NCBI GenBank assembly: GCA_023055505.1
Contig: JALIRH010000001.1
Location: 91,480,530-91,544,529 of the forward strand
DNA from: Callipepla californica brunnescens
Taxonomy: Eukaryota > Chordata > Aves > Galliformes > Odontophoridae
Length of the DNA stretch: 64,000 bases
Direction of reading: 5' to 3'
Below are positions 48,001 through 59,125 of the stretch, piece by piece; within the stretch, counting starts at the first letter, position 1, and the number at the start of each line of letters is the position of its first letter. Under the pieces are notes generated by a model, which was given only the letters and a program-made list of their open reading frames with translations, searched no databases and was not told the origin of the DNA. Position numbers and translations under genes: made by a program.

Positions 48001-50284
48001 TAAGTGCATTCATTGAAATCAGTATGTCAATCTTCAAGTGAAATAGGAGAACTCATGCAGTTAGAGAGGAGCAATGTTTTCAGAAATAAATTTCTTCCTA
48101 CTTCTCGGCTATTAACCAACATCTAGCTGAAGTGCAATATCTGAATACAACAGGGCAAACAATTTTAGCAGATACTATTATATTAAATAAGGATGTTAAT
48201 TAAGATCAAGTTCACATGCCTGCCCAAATTCATTATCAGCTACTCAAGAACCTAACTGAAAATGTGCCTAATACTTATATTGGTCTTTTGGGAGAACAAG
48301 AAATCTTGCCAACTAAATTTTCTATGCAGTCACTAAAGAGAAACGTTCACTTTCTATGACTGTGGAATGAATGAAGGTGATGAATTGATATCATGAATCT
48401 CATTCTGTCTATTTAGCCATAGAAATACCTCAGCTTTCCTCAAGATTTAAATCTGTAACTGAGAACAGGTAACCAATATATTAGATCTAGTTCCTTTAGC
48501 AAGAAGAATCAGCAGCAATGTTCCCACTACATTACATTTGCAAAATATTTTTTTTTTGTTTTTGAAACTTATGCACTCTAGAAGTATGCTACGAGGTCCA
48601 CATGAAGCTATAACTGACCTCTGAAGGGAGTAAGAGGTCCTTCTGTTGGTATGGATAATAAAGGGACCAAAAAGAGAGGAATCAGAAAGGACTTTTGTCT
48701 TTTTTACAAGGAAATTAATAGAAATGGCATTCTAATCTTTGGTTCTCGGAATATAGATATTAAATTACCCTAGGAGAAGGAACCATTGATTTCAACCAGG
48801 CTTTCTTTGTCCTTGTTCACACTGTCTATACATAACATATGGGTTCTTGTCACAGTGTCTCAGCTATTATGACTGCAGTAGAAATTCTGGTGGTGTGCTG
48901 AGGAACCTCATCTGAACTTGGATTGAAAAGGTCCAGGTTACAACTGAGATTCTAGGTTATGATTAAAAGTTGCTTCTTTCTCTTCCGGAAAATTCTGGAA
49001 ATATTTGGGTCAATGAGGTAGGCAATTTCTGATCCAAATGTTTACGAGTTAGGTGACGAGAAAATAGAATGAAGTGAAATCTGAGACTTGAATGAAAATT
49101 TACAACTTAGACAGATTGCAAGGGAAACAATCCTGTAAAGTAGGAGAACATGCATACTGCAACTTAAATTTCTTACTTTGGTTTCAACACTTAAAATCAG
49201 TGTCTGTATATGTATGTGGCAGTCTCCAGCAGCTAGTTCTTTGATGGGGGACAAAAATTGAAGAACATATATCCAGAGCACTGGTTTCAAGTTAATCTGG
49301 ATGCTGATAACATACAATTTTTTGGTAAAAGACTGAATGTGGAATCTTCTGATCCAATTAGAGAGATCTTCAGGGCAATGTGATTTTTGTGTGTCAAGGG
49401 TCAATAAACAAGATAAAAAAGGTTTTAGAGCACTCAACCTGGAATTCTTTACAATCCTAATAAAGTACTTATGAGGAAAAAGTCTACTCAAGAATATATT
49501 TCAATGGTGTTTTTAATGAATAGACAAACAGAAGTTAATATGAAGGGAAATTACCTTTAAATAGTAACATGCTTAATGAATTGTTGTATTTTAACCATTA
49601 AGAAATATTTCCTCTTCCACAGAAAATGAACATGATAAATTACCGAATGTATTAGAAAATAAAGATTTTTAAAGCTCTTTTCCTTTTTGCATTTTGGAGA
49701 AAGAAATAATACCTTGGGATGTTGGATGTGCATTTACTCCATACCTAGAAGGAATTGATTTGAGTCTCAGAAAGGAAAATCTAAATGATTCCGACTCTAA
49801 TCTAGGTGTAATCAAGTTCATTTACTTTATGCAGTCTTGTCTTGGAGGAATGTTTTTCTGCAAAAGAGAAGAATAGACGTAATTAGATTGGGATTAAAGA
49901 TTTGTTTTTTCACCTGGTGAAGAACTGTGACTCAAACTGACATGAGAGAAGTAGGCAGGGTAAGTAAGTAGAATGAAGAAGTTGTGTGTGGTACTCTAGG
50001 CTGGACAGATGGACATCAAAAGAATGGATCACTTTTTAACATGTGAATATTTGTTCAAAACAGGATAATTCCTAACAGTTAATAATGTAACTAGATATGT
50101 TCTGAACATTACAAAGCGACTATTTAAGACTATTTAAAGGTAAAGCAAGCTTTTTAGATTTATATACATTCCTGAGGTTTCAAAAACTAGGGAAAAATAA
50201 TAATTTATATTAGTTATATGCAAGACATTGATAATTACTACTGATAATTGTTATGATGTCTATAAAGACATGGAAATATTGGTA
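45023..50284. other. Long AT-rich unique noncoding stretch
   Basis: About 5 kb with no recognisable transposon or gene. A CAA run lies at 45,027-45,042. Segments 45,520-46,400 and 47,720-47,890 have features of possible regulatory sequence. The 149-codon minus-strand frame at 49,042-49,491 starts with TTG and has no ATG until about residue 113, so I do not call it a gene. Confidence 0.5.
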
Positions 50285-50901
50285 GATATGAAGACAAAAC
50301 TCATCAGGCAAGACTTACACAGAATCCCACATGTCGTTGTCTCTAAATTGGAGAGAGATGAGTGGATTATATGGTGGATAAAGAATTGGTTGTGTCAACA
50401 GTTTACAAGATGGTTTGCCTCGTTGTGTCTTAATTTCACTGTTGGGTACACATATATCAAAAGAATCTCCTGTCCTTCCCGTTGTCCGGGGGCACCTCTC
50501 CTATGAAGATAGGTGTTGAGAACTGGTGTTACTTTGTGTGGAGCAGAGAGGGCACTGCAAATAACTTAACATCGGCTTTGCAGTACTTCAAGGGGAGGGT
50601 ACAAGAAAGATGGGGAAGTACACTAAATCAGGAATTGTAGTGACAGGAACATAAGTAATGCTTTTAAACTAAAACTGTATAGATTTAAATTAAATTTAAG
50701 GGATCAATTCTTCATTAGGAGAGTGGTGAGATGCAGGAACAGGTTGCTCAGAGATTCCAAGGCCAGGTTGAATGGGTTTTTAGGCAACCTGGTTTAGGGG
50801 AAGGCATCACTACCTATTGCAAGGGGAGGGTCTGGTCAGCATGATCTCTAAATGTCCCTTCCAATGCAAATCATTGCACTGCAATCTGATTCTCTGATTA
50901 T
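50285..50901 (+). mobile_element. CR1 LINE, 3' third
   Basis: The blocks are TCTAAATTGGAGAGAGATGA, GGATAAAGAATTGGTTG, GAATCTCCTGTCCTTCCC, CCTATGAAGATAGGTGTTGA, TTCAAGGGGAGGGTACAAGA, AGATGGGGAAG, TGCTTTTAAACTAAAAC, AGAGTGGTGAGATGCAGGAA, CAGGTTGCTCAGAGATTCC and CAAGGCCAGGTTGAATGG, ending CTGATTCTCTGATTA. It is a plus-strand CR1 covering the end of ORF2 and the 3' UTR, with small deletions and stops. Confidence 0.85.
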
Positions 50902-51956
50902 CTGATATATTTACAGTGAATATTTAGCAAATGCCATTAATGGTTATTTTACAATTTTATCTAGGGAAATACAGTATTTAATTCATTCAACACACTGGGG
51001 AAATACGTCTTACACAAAGGATACTGAGATCTGAGAACTTTTGCCATTATTTCCCTCATATATAAAGTGCTGGATTATTATTTGGAAGATTCAGTAAAGT
51101 AAATTTGACACTAACAAAGGAGAAATGACACTGACAAAAAAAGATATTAACAACATTTTAGTTGGCAGCTTAAAATACCTAGTTAGTATTCAGACAATGG
51201 AAGTTTATGTTCAAAAGCATATTAATATACCTATAGAAGAACTTTCAACTTCTATGTAGTGTTCTTTTATCACTGCTACTTAATGAGAAAAAAATAAAGC
51301 TATCTATAAATCATCACCAGCCTAGATTTTTTTTTAAATTACTTACACTGAATTCCCATTTGAACTGTTTGTGGCTTTTTTTTCAGATATTTAGCTCTAT
51401 ATGTTTTCTTTCCCTCAAATGACACAATTTTTTACTCCTCACTTGATACTTACTTTTTCCATCAGATAAAAAATGTTGTTCTCTCCTAGCTGTTCACAAT
51501 CGTGCAGTGTGAATTTCAAATTCACGTGTTTAAAAAAAACAAAAATGATAATTTCAGACGAATGAAAAAAAAAAACAAAAATGATAATTTCCAAAACTTT
51601 GCTACAAGATACATTTTTGTTCCTTCTTGAAAGAACTTCTGCAGGCAAAAGTAACCAGGCTATGAAAGTCACACTTTGCTAACTTAAGAGTTATATGTGG
51701 AAATAAAGCTATAAGGTTAAATATGTTACAATATTGGTTAAGAAAAATCAAAGAAAAAAATAAAGGTAAGGAAATTAAACTCATAAAAGTTTAAAATTTA
51801 GAGTAAGTATTGTAGCAAAAAAAAAAAAAAGAATTTTAAGCTCATATGTGCTAAGAGAATCTGCACACATTTTAACACAAGAATTTGCAATGCTATATCA
51901 TAATAAACAGTAACATTGTATGAAGTATTAAATAGACAATTTGGTGACAGTTAAAT
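50902..51956. other. AT-rich noncoding DNA with a tandem duplication
   Basis: No gene or transposon. Two copies of CAAAAATGATAATTTC lie 36 bp apart (51,540-51,555 and 51,576-51,591), each preceded by a poly-A run. A palindrome, GTGAATTTCAAATTCAC, lies at 51,509-51,525. Confidence 0.6.
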
Positions 51957-52435
51957 CATAAAATCATAGAAACATAGAATTCTTAGATTTGGAAGCGACC
52001 TTTAAAGGTCATCTTGTCCAACTCCACTGCAATGAACAGGGACATCCACAGCCAGACCAGGCTGCTCAGGGCCCTGACTGAATACTTTTGATACAGCCCA
52101 GTATATGGTTGGCTTTCTGAACTGAGGTCACATTGCTGGCTCATGTGATAAATTCAGGTGTAACTACTGAAAAACATAGGTATCCAATGATAGATCAGAC
52201 TGACCAGAGCCTGATCCAGCCTCACCTTGAAAGTCTCCAGGGACATCTATCACATCTCTGGGTAATTTTTCCAGTTTCTCACTACTCAGTACTCTCACTG
52301 TAAAGGACTTTTTCCCTGTATCTAGCGTAAATCTACCCTCTTTTAGATTAACAGAATTTTCCTTGTTCTATCACCACAGTTTGCTAGAGTCTGTATCCTC
52401 CATTCCTATAGAAGGGATGTTGAAGGTATACCAAA
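51957..52435 (-). mobile_element. CR1 LINE 3' end, rearranged
   Basis: The plus strand shows AAATCATAGAAACATAGAAT, GGAAGCGACCTTTAAAGGTC, ATCTTGTCCAACTCCACTGC, AATGAACAGGGACATCC, GACCAGGCTGCTCAGGGCCC, then later CTGATCCAGCCTCACCTTGA, AAGTCTCCAGGGACATC, CTAGCGTAAATCTACCCTC and AGAAGGGATG. It is a minus-strand CR1 3' end. Between 52,079 and about 52,190 it carries a segment (CAGCCCAGTATATGGTTGGC, CATTGCTGGCTCATG) that in CR1 normally lies several hundred bases further from the tail. Confidence 0.85.
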
Positions 52436-55400
52436 TTTTCATTGATAGATAGAATGATTAGTTGTCATGTCTTTTCTTATTTCTGCAGTCTAATTTCACA
52501 GAGAAAGTCTGACAATAATCAAAATAAGACATTATAGTCAAACCTCTTTCACTTTTTTTTTTTTTTCACACATGCTGATAAATCACAATGAAGTTAAATG
52601 AGCAATAATTACAAGAAAAATCTTCCTTGGTGAATTGCTCTTGTTGATTTTTGCTGTAGTAACTAAGAAAAAAATGCTAAGAAACTATTAAATCATGCAT
52701 ATTGGCATTTACTAAACTCTAGGTACTGTACAAAAATCAAGTCTTAACCTCCATTGTAAATAGTGCAGTCTATTTCTCTAAGAAAATTAAAACGGCAGTA
52801 AAGCATTCTGGTTGTGACTGTCTGGCAAATTTATTTCTAGCTGGAAAAATGTTGGCTTTTCTAGACTTGAAAAGAGTTACTATGTATTTAAAACTCTTGA
52901 TAGCGGAACAAGAAGGACAAAAGAGTGAGATAAGCACATTCTCCTAAGAATTCTTAGGTTCCTAGCTCTTTGCATCCCAGGAAGATACCAAAGAGTTAAA
53001 AAGCACTTCTAAATAGTGAGAAGATCCTATCTGGTTATAAAATTGGACATTAAGGAATACCACTTTTAAAAGAAATTCTACTCTATTCTACTCTATTCTA
53101 CTGTATAGAAATAAAAAGATTAAGAAAAAATAAAAAATTCTAAACCAAAATATTCCAAAAAGTTCTAAAAGTAAGGGAAAAAAACCTGATGCTTTGATTC
53201 ATTTTGTAGACTAGGCAATTGCACATTGACAAGCATTTTATTATAAACTGCACTGCACATGAAAATTGAGCTGGACATAAAACCAGATCAGTGAAATAGC
53301 TACATTCAGAGTAGAGAAAATGTAAAGGAATGTAACTACAGCTTTTTTGTGTAAAGGCATGTTAATGTGTAATTGTTAATAGAAAATTAGTAAGTTAATA
53401 AAAATATCTCAAATTAACTCAGCCAGGACAAATCAGACTTTTTGTCCTTCCCAAGCTGTTTTACATATGTTTGCATTTATCCTGGACCACTGATATTTTA
53501 CAGTTAATTCAGAACAAGAATTTTGAACTGTTATAGTCATTTTTAATAGAAGCTTGCAGGAAATTTCGTGTAAAGGCTGATGGTCAAAGGCAACAATTTT
53601 GTTTTATACCAATGAAGTTTGTTTCTAATCTCTTGATTAACTTGACTTTGACTAATTCTGATATGGATTTAAAAAGTACTTCAAAAATTAAAGTAAAAAC
53701 TGTATTATAAACAACTTCCATCATACTCCTTCTTAGAGTTTATTGGATTTAGAGTGCAAAGGGAAATTACCTTTTGGACTGTGGAAATATTTGACTTGCA
53801 TTTAGTTTGAAGGTCTAATAAATATTTTGTTTCTGAATCTTTTCCAAAATGTTGAAGATTTCTAACTGTGTTGGTCTTGAAAATATTATTGTATTGACAT
53901 CTGAATAATGTTGATCCAAGTTAGATCTCAGATGACTTTTACACTGGGGCAAATCTACAGATATTAAATTGCACTGTTGAAGAATATTCTTAAATAAGCA
54001 CATTATTAGTCTTTCTTTAGACTCATTTAATGGAATTGAATCATGCCATGCTGAAAAAATATTACAAAATATTGATCATTAGAGAGAAAATATGAAAAGT
54101 TTTGTCTCTGTATATTGCTGAGAGCTTTAGAGATCTTACCATTTTCAATTTGTAAGGAGAGAACTCACAACAACATTTTTTTTATTAATTCATGAGTGTG
54201 CACAATATTTACATAATGATCTCATTCCAAAGATGAAAGAATGCATGAACAGTAAATAAATTGTGACCTTCCTGCAAAACAGCTTTACTTTTAAAGATGG
54301 ATCATGGAGGGTGATGCTTGGTTGCACCCAATACATCAGTATTTATTAAGCTGACAGAAAGTCAATTTTCCCATACTTTGTTTTGTACCACTAAACAGCA
54401 GTGAGAGATATACCAAGATTAAAAAGGGAGTGGAGGGTGGAAAAGAATAAAGGAATAAAGACATAGAAGGACCTTCAATTTATGCTTTCTAGAAGTGTAA
54501 TTCTACATTTCAGTTAAAAGTCTTCATAGACTTTAATGAATAAGCAGTACATACATATAAATATTATAAATATAAATGTAAATGTAAATATAAATATAAA
54601 TGTAAATGTAAATACATATATTCTTAGCATACACTGATTTAGGAGGAATTCACTAATTTTCAAGGTCAACTATTAGCTGAAGACAATAATTCCAGGTGTA
54701 TTCAATAGACAAAATTGTCTAACTGAAGCATGATGCCTGCAACTCTTGAAGCTGTATTTAGAGAATGTGAATTGAATAGTCACTACAAAACAAGTACTTA
54801 GTAATTACTGATAAAGGCCAAATAAGGTCATTTACCATGTCAGTATGTTACTGGGTATTTACAAGGGTACATGAGATAAATGACATTTGAGAGAAAACAA
54901 AAACATGGAAATATTTCTAAAGATGGCAAAAAAGAAAAGATTACATATTATAGTGCTAAGAAAGACAACCAAGAAATGTAGATAACAGGTCCTTATGTAG
55001 TCTGAAAAATTAAAAATAACATATACTTCGGCACAAAAATTTCTCTATCCTATTACTATGTTGAGATCGATGTCAGTACAAACAGTATATTTCCAGTAAT
55101 TTTAACTATGCACACATGGAGCAAAAAGAAGCTGTTATATGATATGCTCATCTAGTTATCTAGTTTATTATATTGACTGTTTCCAAATGATAAAAAATAC
55201 AAACATTAAGCTGCTCTTTAAAATAGGGTCACAAATCACAAAGGCATTAGAAGTGATAGAAGGAGTCTAGAACTGAGATTCAGATCCCACTCTAATTGAC
55301 CATAAAACTATTATCTGAAACGACTTTTCTATGTCTGTTCTTTAAATGCTAATGTTTTCACATCTCGATCATTTCGGAATTGTTTGTTTCTAATCAGTAG

Positions 55401-57167
55401 AGTACAACAAGTAGTTCACAGATATTATGAGAGCTGAACTTTTCCATGTGGTAACATTAATGCACAATCTAAATGCACTTTCACAGAAGGTGGTCTTCCA
55501 AAGGATCCCAAAATGCCTTACACTGAAGGGAAAGAGAAGACCTTATCAATTCAGTGTGTTTTTAAACACTCCATAAATCTTTTCTGTTTACAGAGCACAC
55601 TTGAGTTTGAACTAATGTGATAAACACTGTTCCAAATAAGCTATTTCATATCTGCTACGTAAAGAACCACACTTTTAAGACTGCTTTTTTTGTGTGTTCC
55701 TTTATATTTGTTGAAGATATATTCATATGCAGTGATTAACATGTGTAGGCAAAAACACAATACAATGAAGGATGTATTAAAAGCAATAAATAATAAGAAG
55801 TCCAATGAGCTTAGCAGTACTTATTTTGCAAATACTAAAGGGGAGTAAAAACTCTTCTGGCCTTTCTGTCACTGATAAAGAAGGACCAAATATAGTATTT
55901 AAATATTTAAACATATGAAAACATCTCTTAGTTGTTGATACAGAATAATAAAGTTGCATTAGGATGGAGATCTGCTAGAATACATAAGACTAAAGGAGGA
56001 TTAGAAAAAAGGTCTGAGACAGTTTTCATGAAAGAGAGATTAAGTTAGAAGTGCCATAATAGATGTAATTCACCTTTATTTTAAGAAAATCTTTGGTCCA
56101 AAATAAACCAAAAGCATTGTCAGAGCTTTGATTTAAATACAGAACTATTTGATGCGAACCCTGGAGAAATACAGGAAAAACTTTTCACATTAAAATGAGT
56201 ATAGATAATAATAATACTTTGTAAGCTAGATAAAAGTAAACATCATTGTTATAGCAATTAAATGCTGCCTATCTGAACTTCAGGTTCCCTATTTTATTCC
56301 TAAATTCAGAGTAGAAAAACATACATAAAACATTTAAAGATTTCTTTATGTTTTCTTCTCTTCTATGTGATTCAGTAAGGTTGAGTTTCATATGTGTGTG
56401 AAGTTTTGCCAGCATGAAAGTGTTTGCTTATATTTCCCAGCAATCATTCTCAGGAATGAAGATATTTATTGGTTTTATTAAATGACCTTGACATAAAGAC
56501 CAGGGATGTATGCATGAAATCTGCTGATGACATATCTTACAAGAATAACTAGACTAACCATGATTTCTCGTTACTAAATAACAGTACTTAGATGAAAACT
56601 AACAATAGTATAGGCTGGCTGAAATTCTCCAGGACTGAAAAGAAATGAAAAAGAAGCAACATATATCTAAGTTAATTTCAAGATGACTATAAACCATCAA
56701 TATAAGGCAGTAGAGGAGAATAGCAAGTATTATTCTTGATGTGCCACATGAGGTATTTTTAGCACAGTTCTACAGGGCTGTTGTAAAGCCATGTTTGGAT
56801 ATTGAAAAGTTGTAAATACCTAATAAAGGTAAAAATGTAAATACCTAGTAAAGAAAAGGTGTTTCACTGAAAAGAGAATTAAAGAATTTATTTCAAATTT
56901 CAAGATTTTGACATCTCTAATCAGATAAAACACAGACTTGTATTGAATATTATTTTTTATTATTTTCTATAAATACATCTAGAGGATAAAGAAAACAGTA
57001 AATGGAAAAATCTAGTTAAGCTGAAAAATAATTTGTCATAGAAGGACAGCTGATTAGCAACTAAGCATAATCTAGTACCCAGTGATTTCTAGCAGTGAAA
57101 ACAAACAAAAGAAAAATATTAAAAATGAAAATGTTTGTTTACTAACATATTAAGAATATTGTATATT
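52436..57167. other. Long AT-rich unique noncoding stretch
   Basis: No gene or transposon was recognised in about 4.7 kb. Small tandem repeats are present: a 10-bp TTCTACTCTA-type unit near 53,076-53,101, a 24-bp unit repeated twice at 54,568-54,613, and a 25-bp unit repeated at 56,812-56,859. Confidence 0.5.
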
Positions 57168-57618
57168 TTATGAGAGTTGTTTCAAAGGTAATGCATCCCA
57201 TTGTATTACGTTGGCCCACAGTGTTGGAGGTGGATGTTAGTGGTATGGCAGTAGAGGCTAAACACTGAATTGCTATAGAATTCCTCCACATGGAAAAGAA
57301 GGCAGCAATTTACATTCACTGACATGTGCTGAATGTTTCCAGAGAACAAGAACATGTGAGCACAGGGAGGCAGTGAGTGATGCATTTTAGCTGAGGTGAC
57401 TGTGGATCACCTCTACGGGTGCAGATATTTATGAGCATGGTATGCAGGCTTTTGTTCACCATTGGTGAAAATGCACTGCTAATGGTGATGAGTATGTTGA
57501 CAAAGAAGTGTTTTCTAGCCCAGAATTTGCTCTATCAAATAATGTTATTGAGCACTTTGCATTGATGCTGTTTCCATGGAAACAAATTGAAGGCATTACT
57601 TTTGGAGCATCTCCATAA
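57168..57618 (+). mobile_element. Internally deleted mariner (Galluhop-like)
   Basis: The ends are imperfect inverted repeats of about 27 bp: GTTTCAAAGGTAATGC at the left (to 57,194) and GCATTACTTTTGGAGCATC at the right (from 57,593). This resembles the chicken mariner family known as Galluhop or Mariner1. The plus strand keeps a piece of the transposase N-terminal DNA-binding region (EFLHMEKKAAIYIH, near 57,280-57,320). After a deletion it keeps the C-terminal end (YEHGMQAFVHHW near 57,430-57,465). A mariner of this type is usually about 1.2-1.3 kb; this copy is about 450 bp. The transposase cuts and pastes the element at TA sites. Here stops interrupt the frame and the catalytic core is gone. 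Confidence 0.85.
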
Positions 57619-57636
57619 GCAACAATGCTTATGGAG
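57611..57636. repeat. Perfect hairpin at the mariner end
   Basis: CTCCATAAGC (57,611-57,620) is followed by a 6-nt loop and its exact reverse complement GCTTATGGAG (57,627-57,636). The left arm is the end of the mariner inverted repeat. Confidence 0.9.
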
Positions 57637-57901
57637 TTCAAAACAATTCCTCTTTACACAGTGTGGCTCAGGCAAAGAAAAATGTTGGATACTCATTATG
57701 TAACACATACAGAAACACTACTTCATCAGTGAGCTTCTGAACTCTGGGACTGTAAGACAACACTGAATATCTCTTAGAAAGCTTGTTAAACCTCAGTTAA
57801 ATAAGAAACTTTCAAGTACTGCAACTACAACAAACAAACAAACAGAAGAGAATTTGCTTAAATTAAATACAAAAATTATAAATCCTTAATATGAATGGGT
57901 T
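57637..57901. other. Noncoding spacer
   Basis: It lies between the mariner and the purine satellite. It contains a short CAAA run (57,829-57,843) and nothing else recognised. Confidence 0.5.
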
Positions 57902-58319
57902 GAGGAAAGGGAGAAAGAGAGGAAGAGAAAAAGAGAGAGAGAAAGAAAGAGAAGAGAAGAGAAGAGAAGAGAAGAGAAGAGAAGAGAAGAGAAGAGAAGA
58001 GAAGAGAAGAGAAGAGAAGAGAAGAGAAGAGAAGAGAAGAGAAGAGAAGAGAAGAGAAGAGAAGAGAAGAGAAGAGAAGAGAAGAGAAGAGAAGAGAAGA
58101 GAAGAGAAGAGAAGAGAAGAGAAGAGAGAGAGAGAGAGAGAGAGGAAGGAAGGAAGGAAGGAAGGAAGGAAGGAAGGAAGGAAGGAAGGAAGGAAGGAAG
58201 GAAGGAAGGAAGGAAGGAAGGAAGGAAGGAAGGAAGGAAGGAAGGAAGGAAGGAAGGAAGGAAGGAAGGAAGGAAGGAAGGAAGGAAGGAAGGAAGGAAG
58301 GAAGGAAGGAAGGAAGGAA
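57902..58319. repeat. 418-nt pure purine compound microsatellite
   Basis: The plus strand has no C or T from 57,902 to 58,319. After an irregular start it holds 35 perfect GAAGA units (57,951-58,125), a GA run (58,124-58,144) and 44 perfect GGAA units (58,144-58,319). Long frames exist on both strands (about 180 codons) and encode only repeats of charged residues on the plus strand or Ser/Leu/Phe/Pro on the minus; they are by-products of the repeat. Mirror-symmetric purine tracts of this kind can form triplex (H-) DNA, and GGAA arrays can bind ETS-family factors. Confidence 0.97.
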
Positions 58320-58949
58320 TGGAAAAAAAAGAGAAAGAAGAGAGAAAGAGATAAAGAGAGAAAGGCTACTAATGCAAAGCGGTTTTTTCTTTTTTTTTCT
58401 TTTATTTTTTTGTTTTTTTCTCTGAAAATTTCTTAATAGCATTTAGTAACAGGAGCACATCTCAAAAGTACACTTAAAGATTGTGGAATTCAAAAGTAGC
58501 TAGCTACCTAAGTGAAGAAAATTGAACATCTATTCCAGACAGTCTACATCATTTGAAAATCATTCTGGATGAAATAATTCACATATTTTATAAACGTTAT
58601 AAATACTTACAGTTAAATATTTGCATGTATTTGTATAATCCCTATACACACTGAATAGAAACATCACTTTCTACATAACATTTTCAAAGCTTTAATTAAA
58701 GGGTGAAACATTACTTTTCCATATGTTTACCTTCTCCTTTAAAAAAACTGCAGCAGTCCACAGAGACATTATTTAGTCATATAAGTATCTGGCAAAAATA
58801 ATAATAAAAAAAAAGATTATTCTGTTGTATTGCTTCCAAATGAATCCACACTGTGGTGAACTACTTTTATTCCACTGCAGGTTTCCTGAATGCATTAAAT
58901 AAACATTTGACCTATGTTTTTCAGTAGTTATTATCAGAATTTATCACAC
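58320..58949. other. Purine-rich edge, poly-T stretch and unique DNA
   Basis: The purine-rich sequence continues with interruptions to about 58,365. A T-rich stretch (58,383-58,421) follows, then unique AT-rich DNA with no recognised gene or repeat. Confidence 0.55.
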
Positions 58950-59125
58950 TAGCCAGCAATGTGACCTTGCAGTTCAGAAAGCCAACAATATCCTGGGCTG
59001 TATCAAAAGAAATGTGGTCTGCAGATCAAGGGAGGTAATACAGTTCCTAACCTGGAGTACTGTGTTCATATGTGGATTCCTCAGTAGATAAGAGACATAT
59101 ACCTGTTGGAGCATGTCCAACCATA
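58950..59125 (+). mobile_element. CR1 ORF2-end fragment
   Basis: It contains AGCCAGCAATGTGACCTTGC, CAGAAAGCCAACAATATCCT, GGGCTGTATCAAAAGAAATG, AGATCAAGGGAGGTAAT, CCTGGAGTACTGTGTTCATA and ACCTGTTGGAGCATGTCCAA. These are consecutive blocks of the last part of CR1 ORF2, with a short deletion before CCTGGAGTAC. Both ends are truncated. Confidence 0.85.

Noticed and set aside
49042..49491. 149-codon open frame on the minus strand
   Set aside because: It starts with TTG, and the first ATG comes only near residue 113. It has no recognisable domain. A frame of this length is within what chance allows in 128 kb of both strands.
57876..58442. Long frames of about 180 codons on both strands
   Set aside because: They are created by the GAAGA and GGAA arrays, whose units lack stop codons in these frames. 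The products would be simple repeats.
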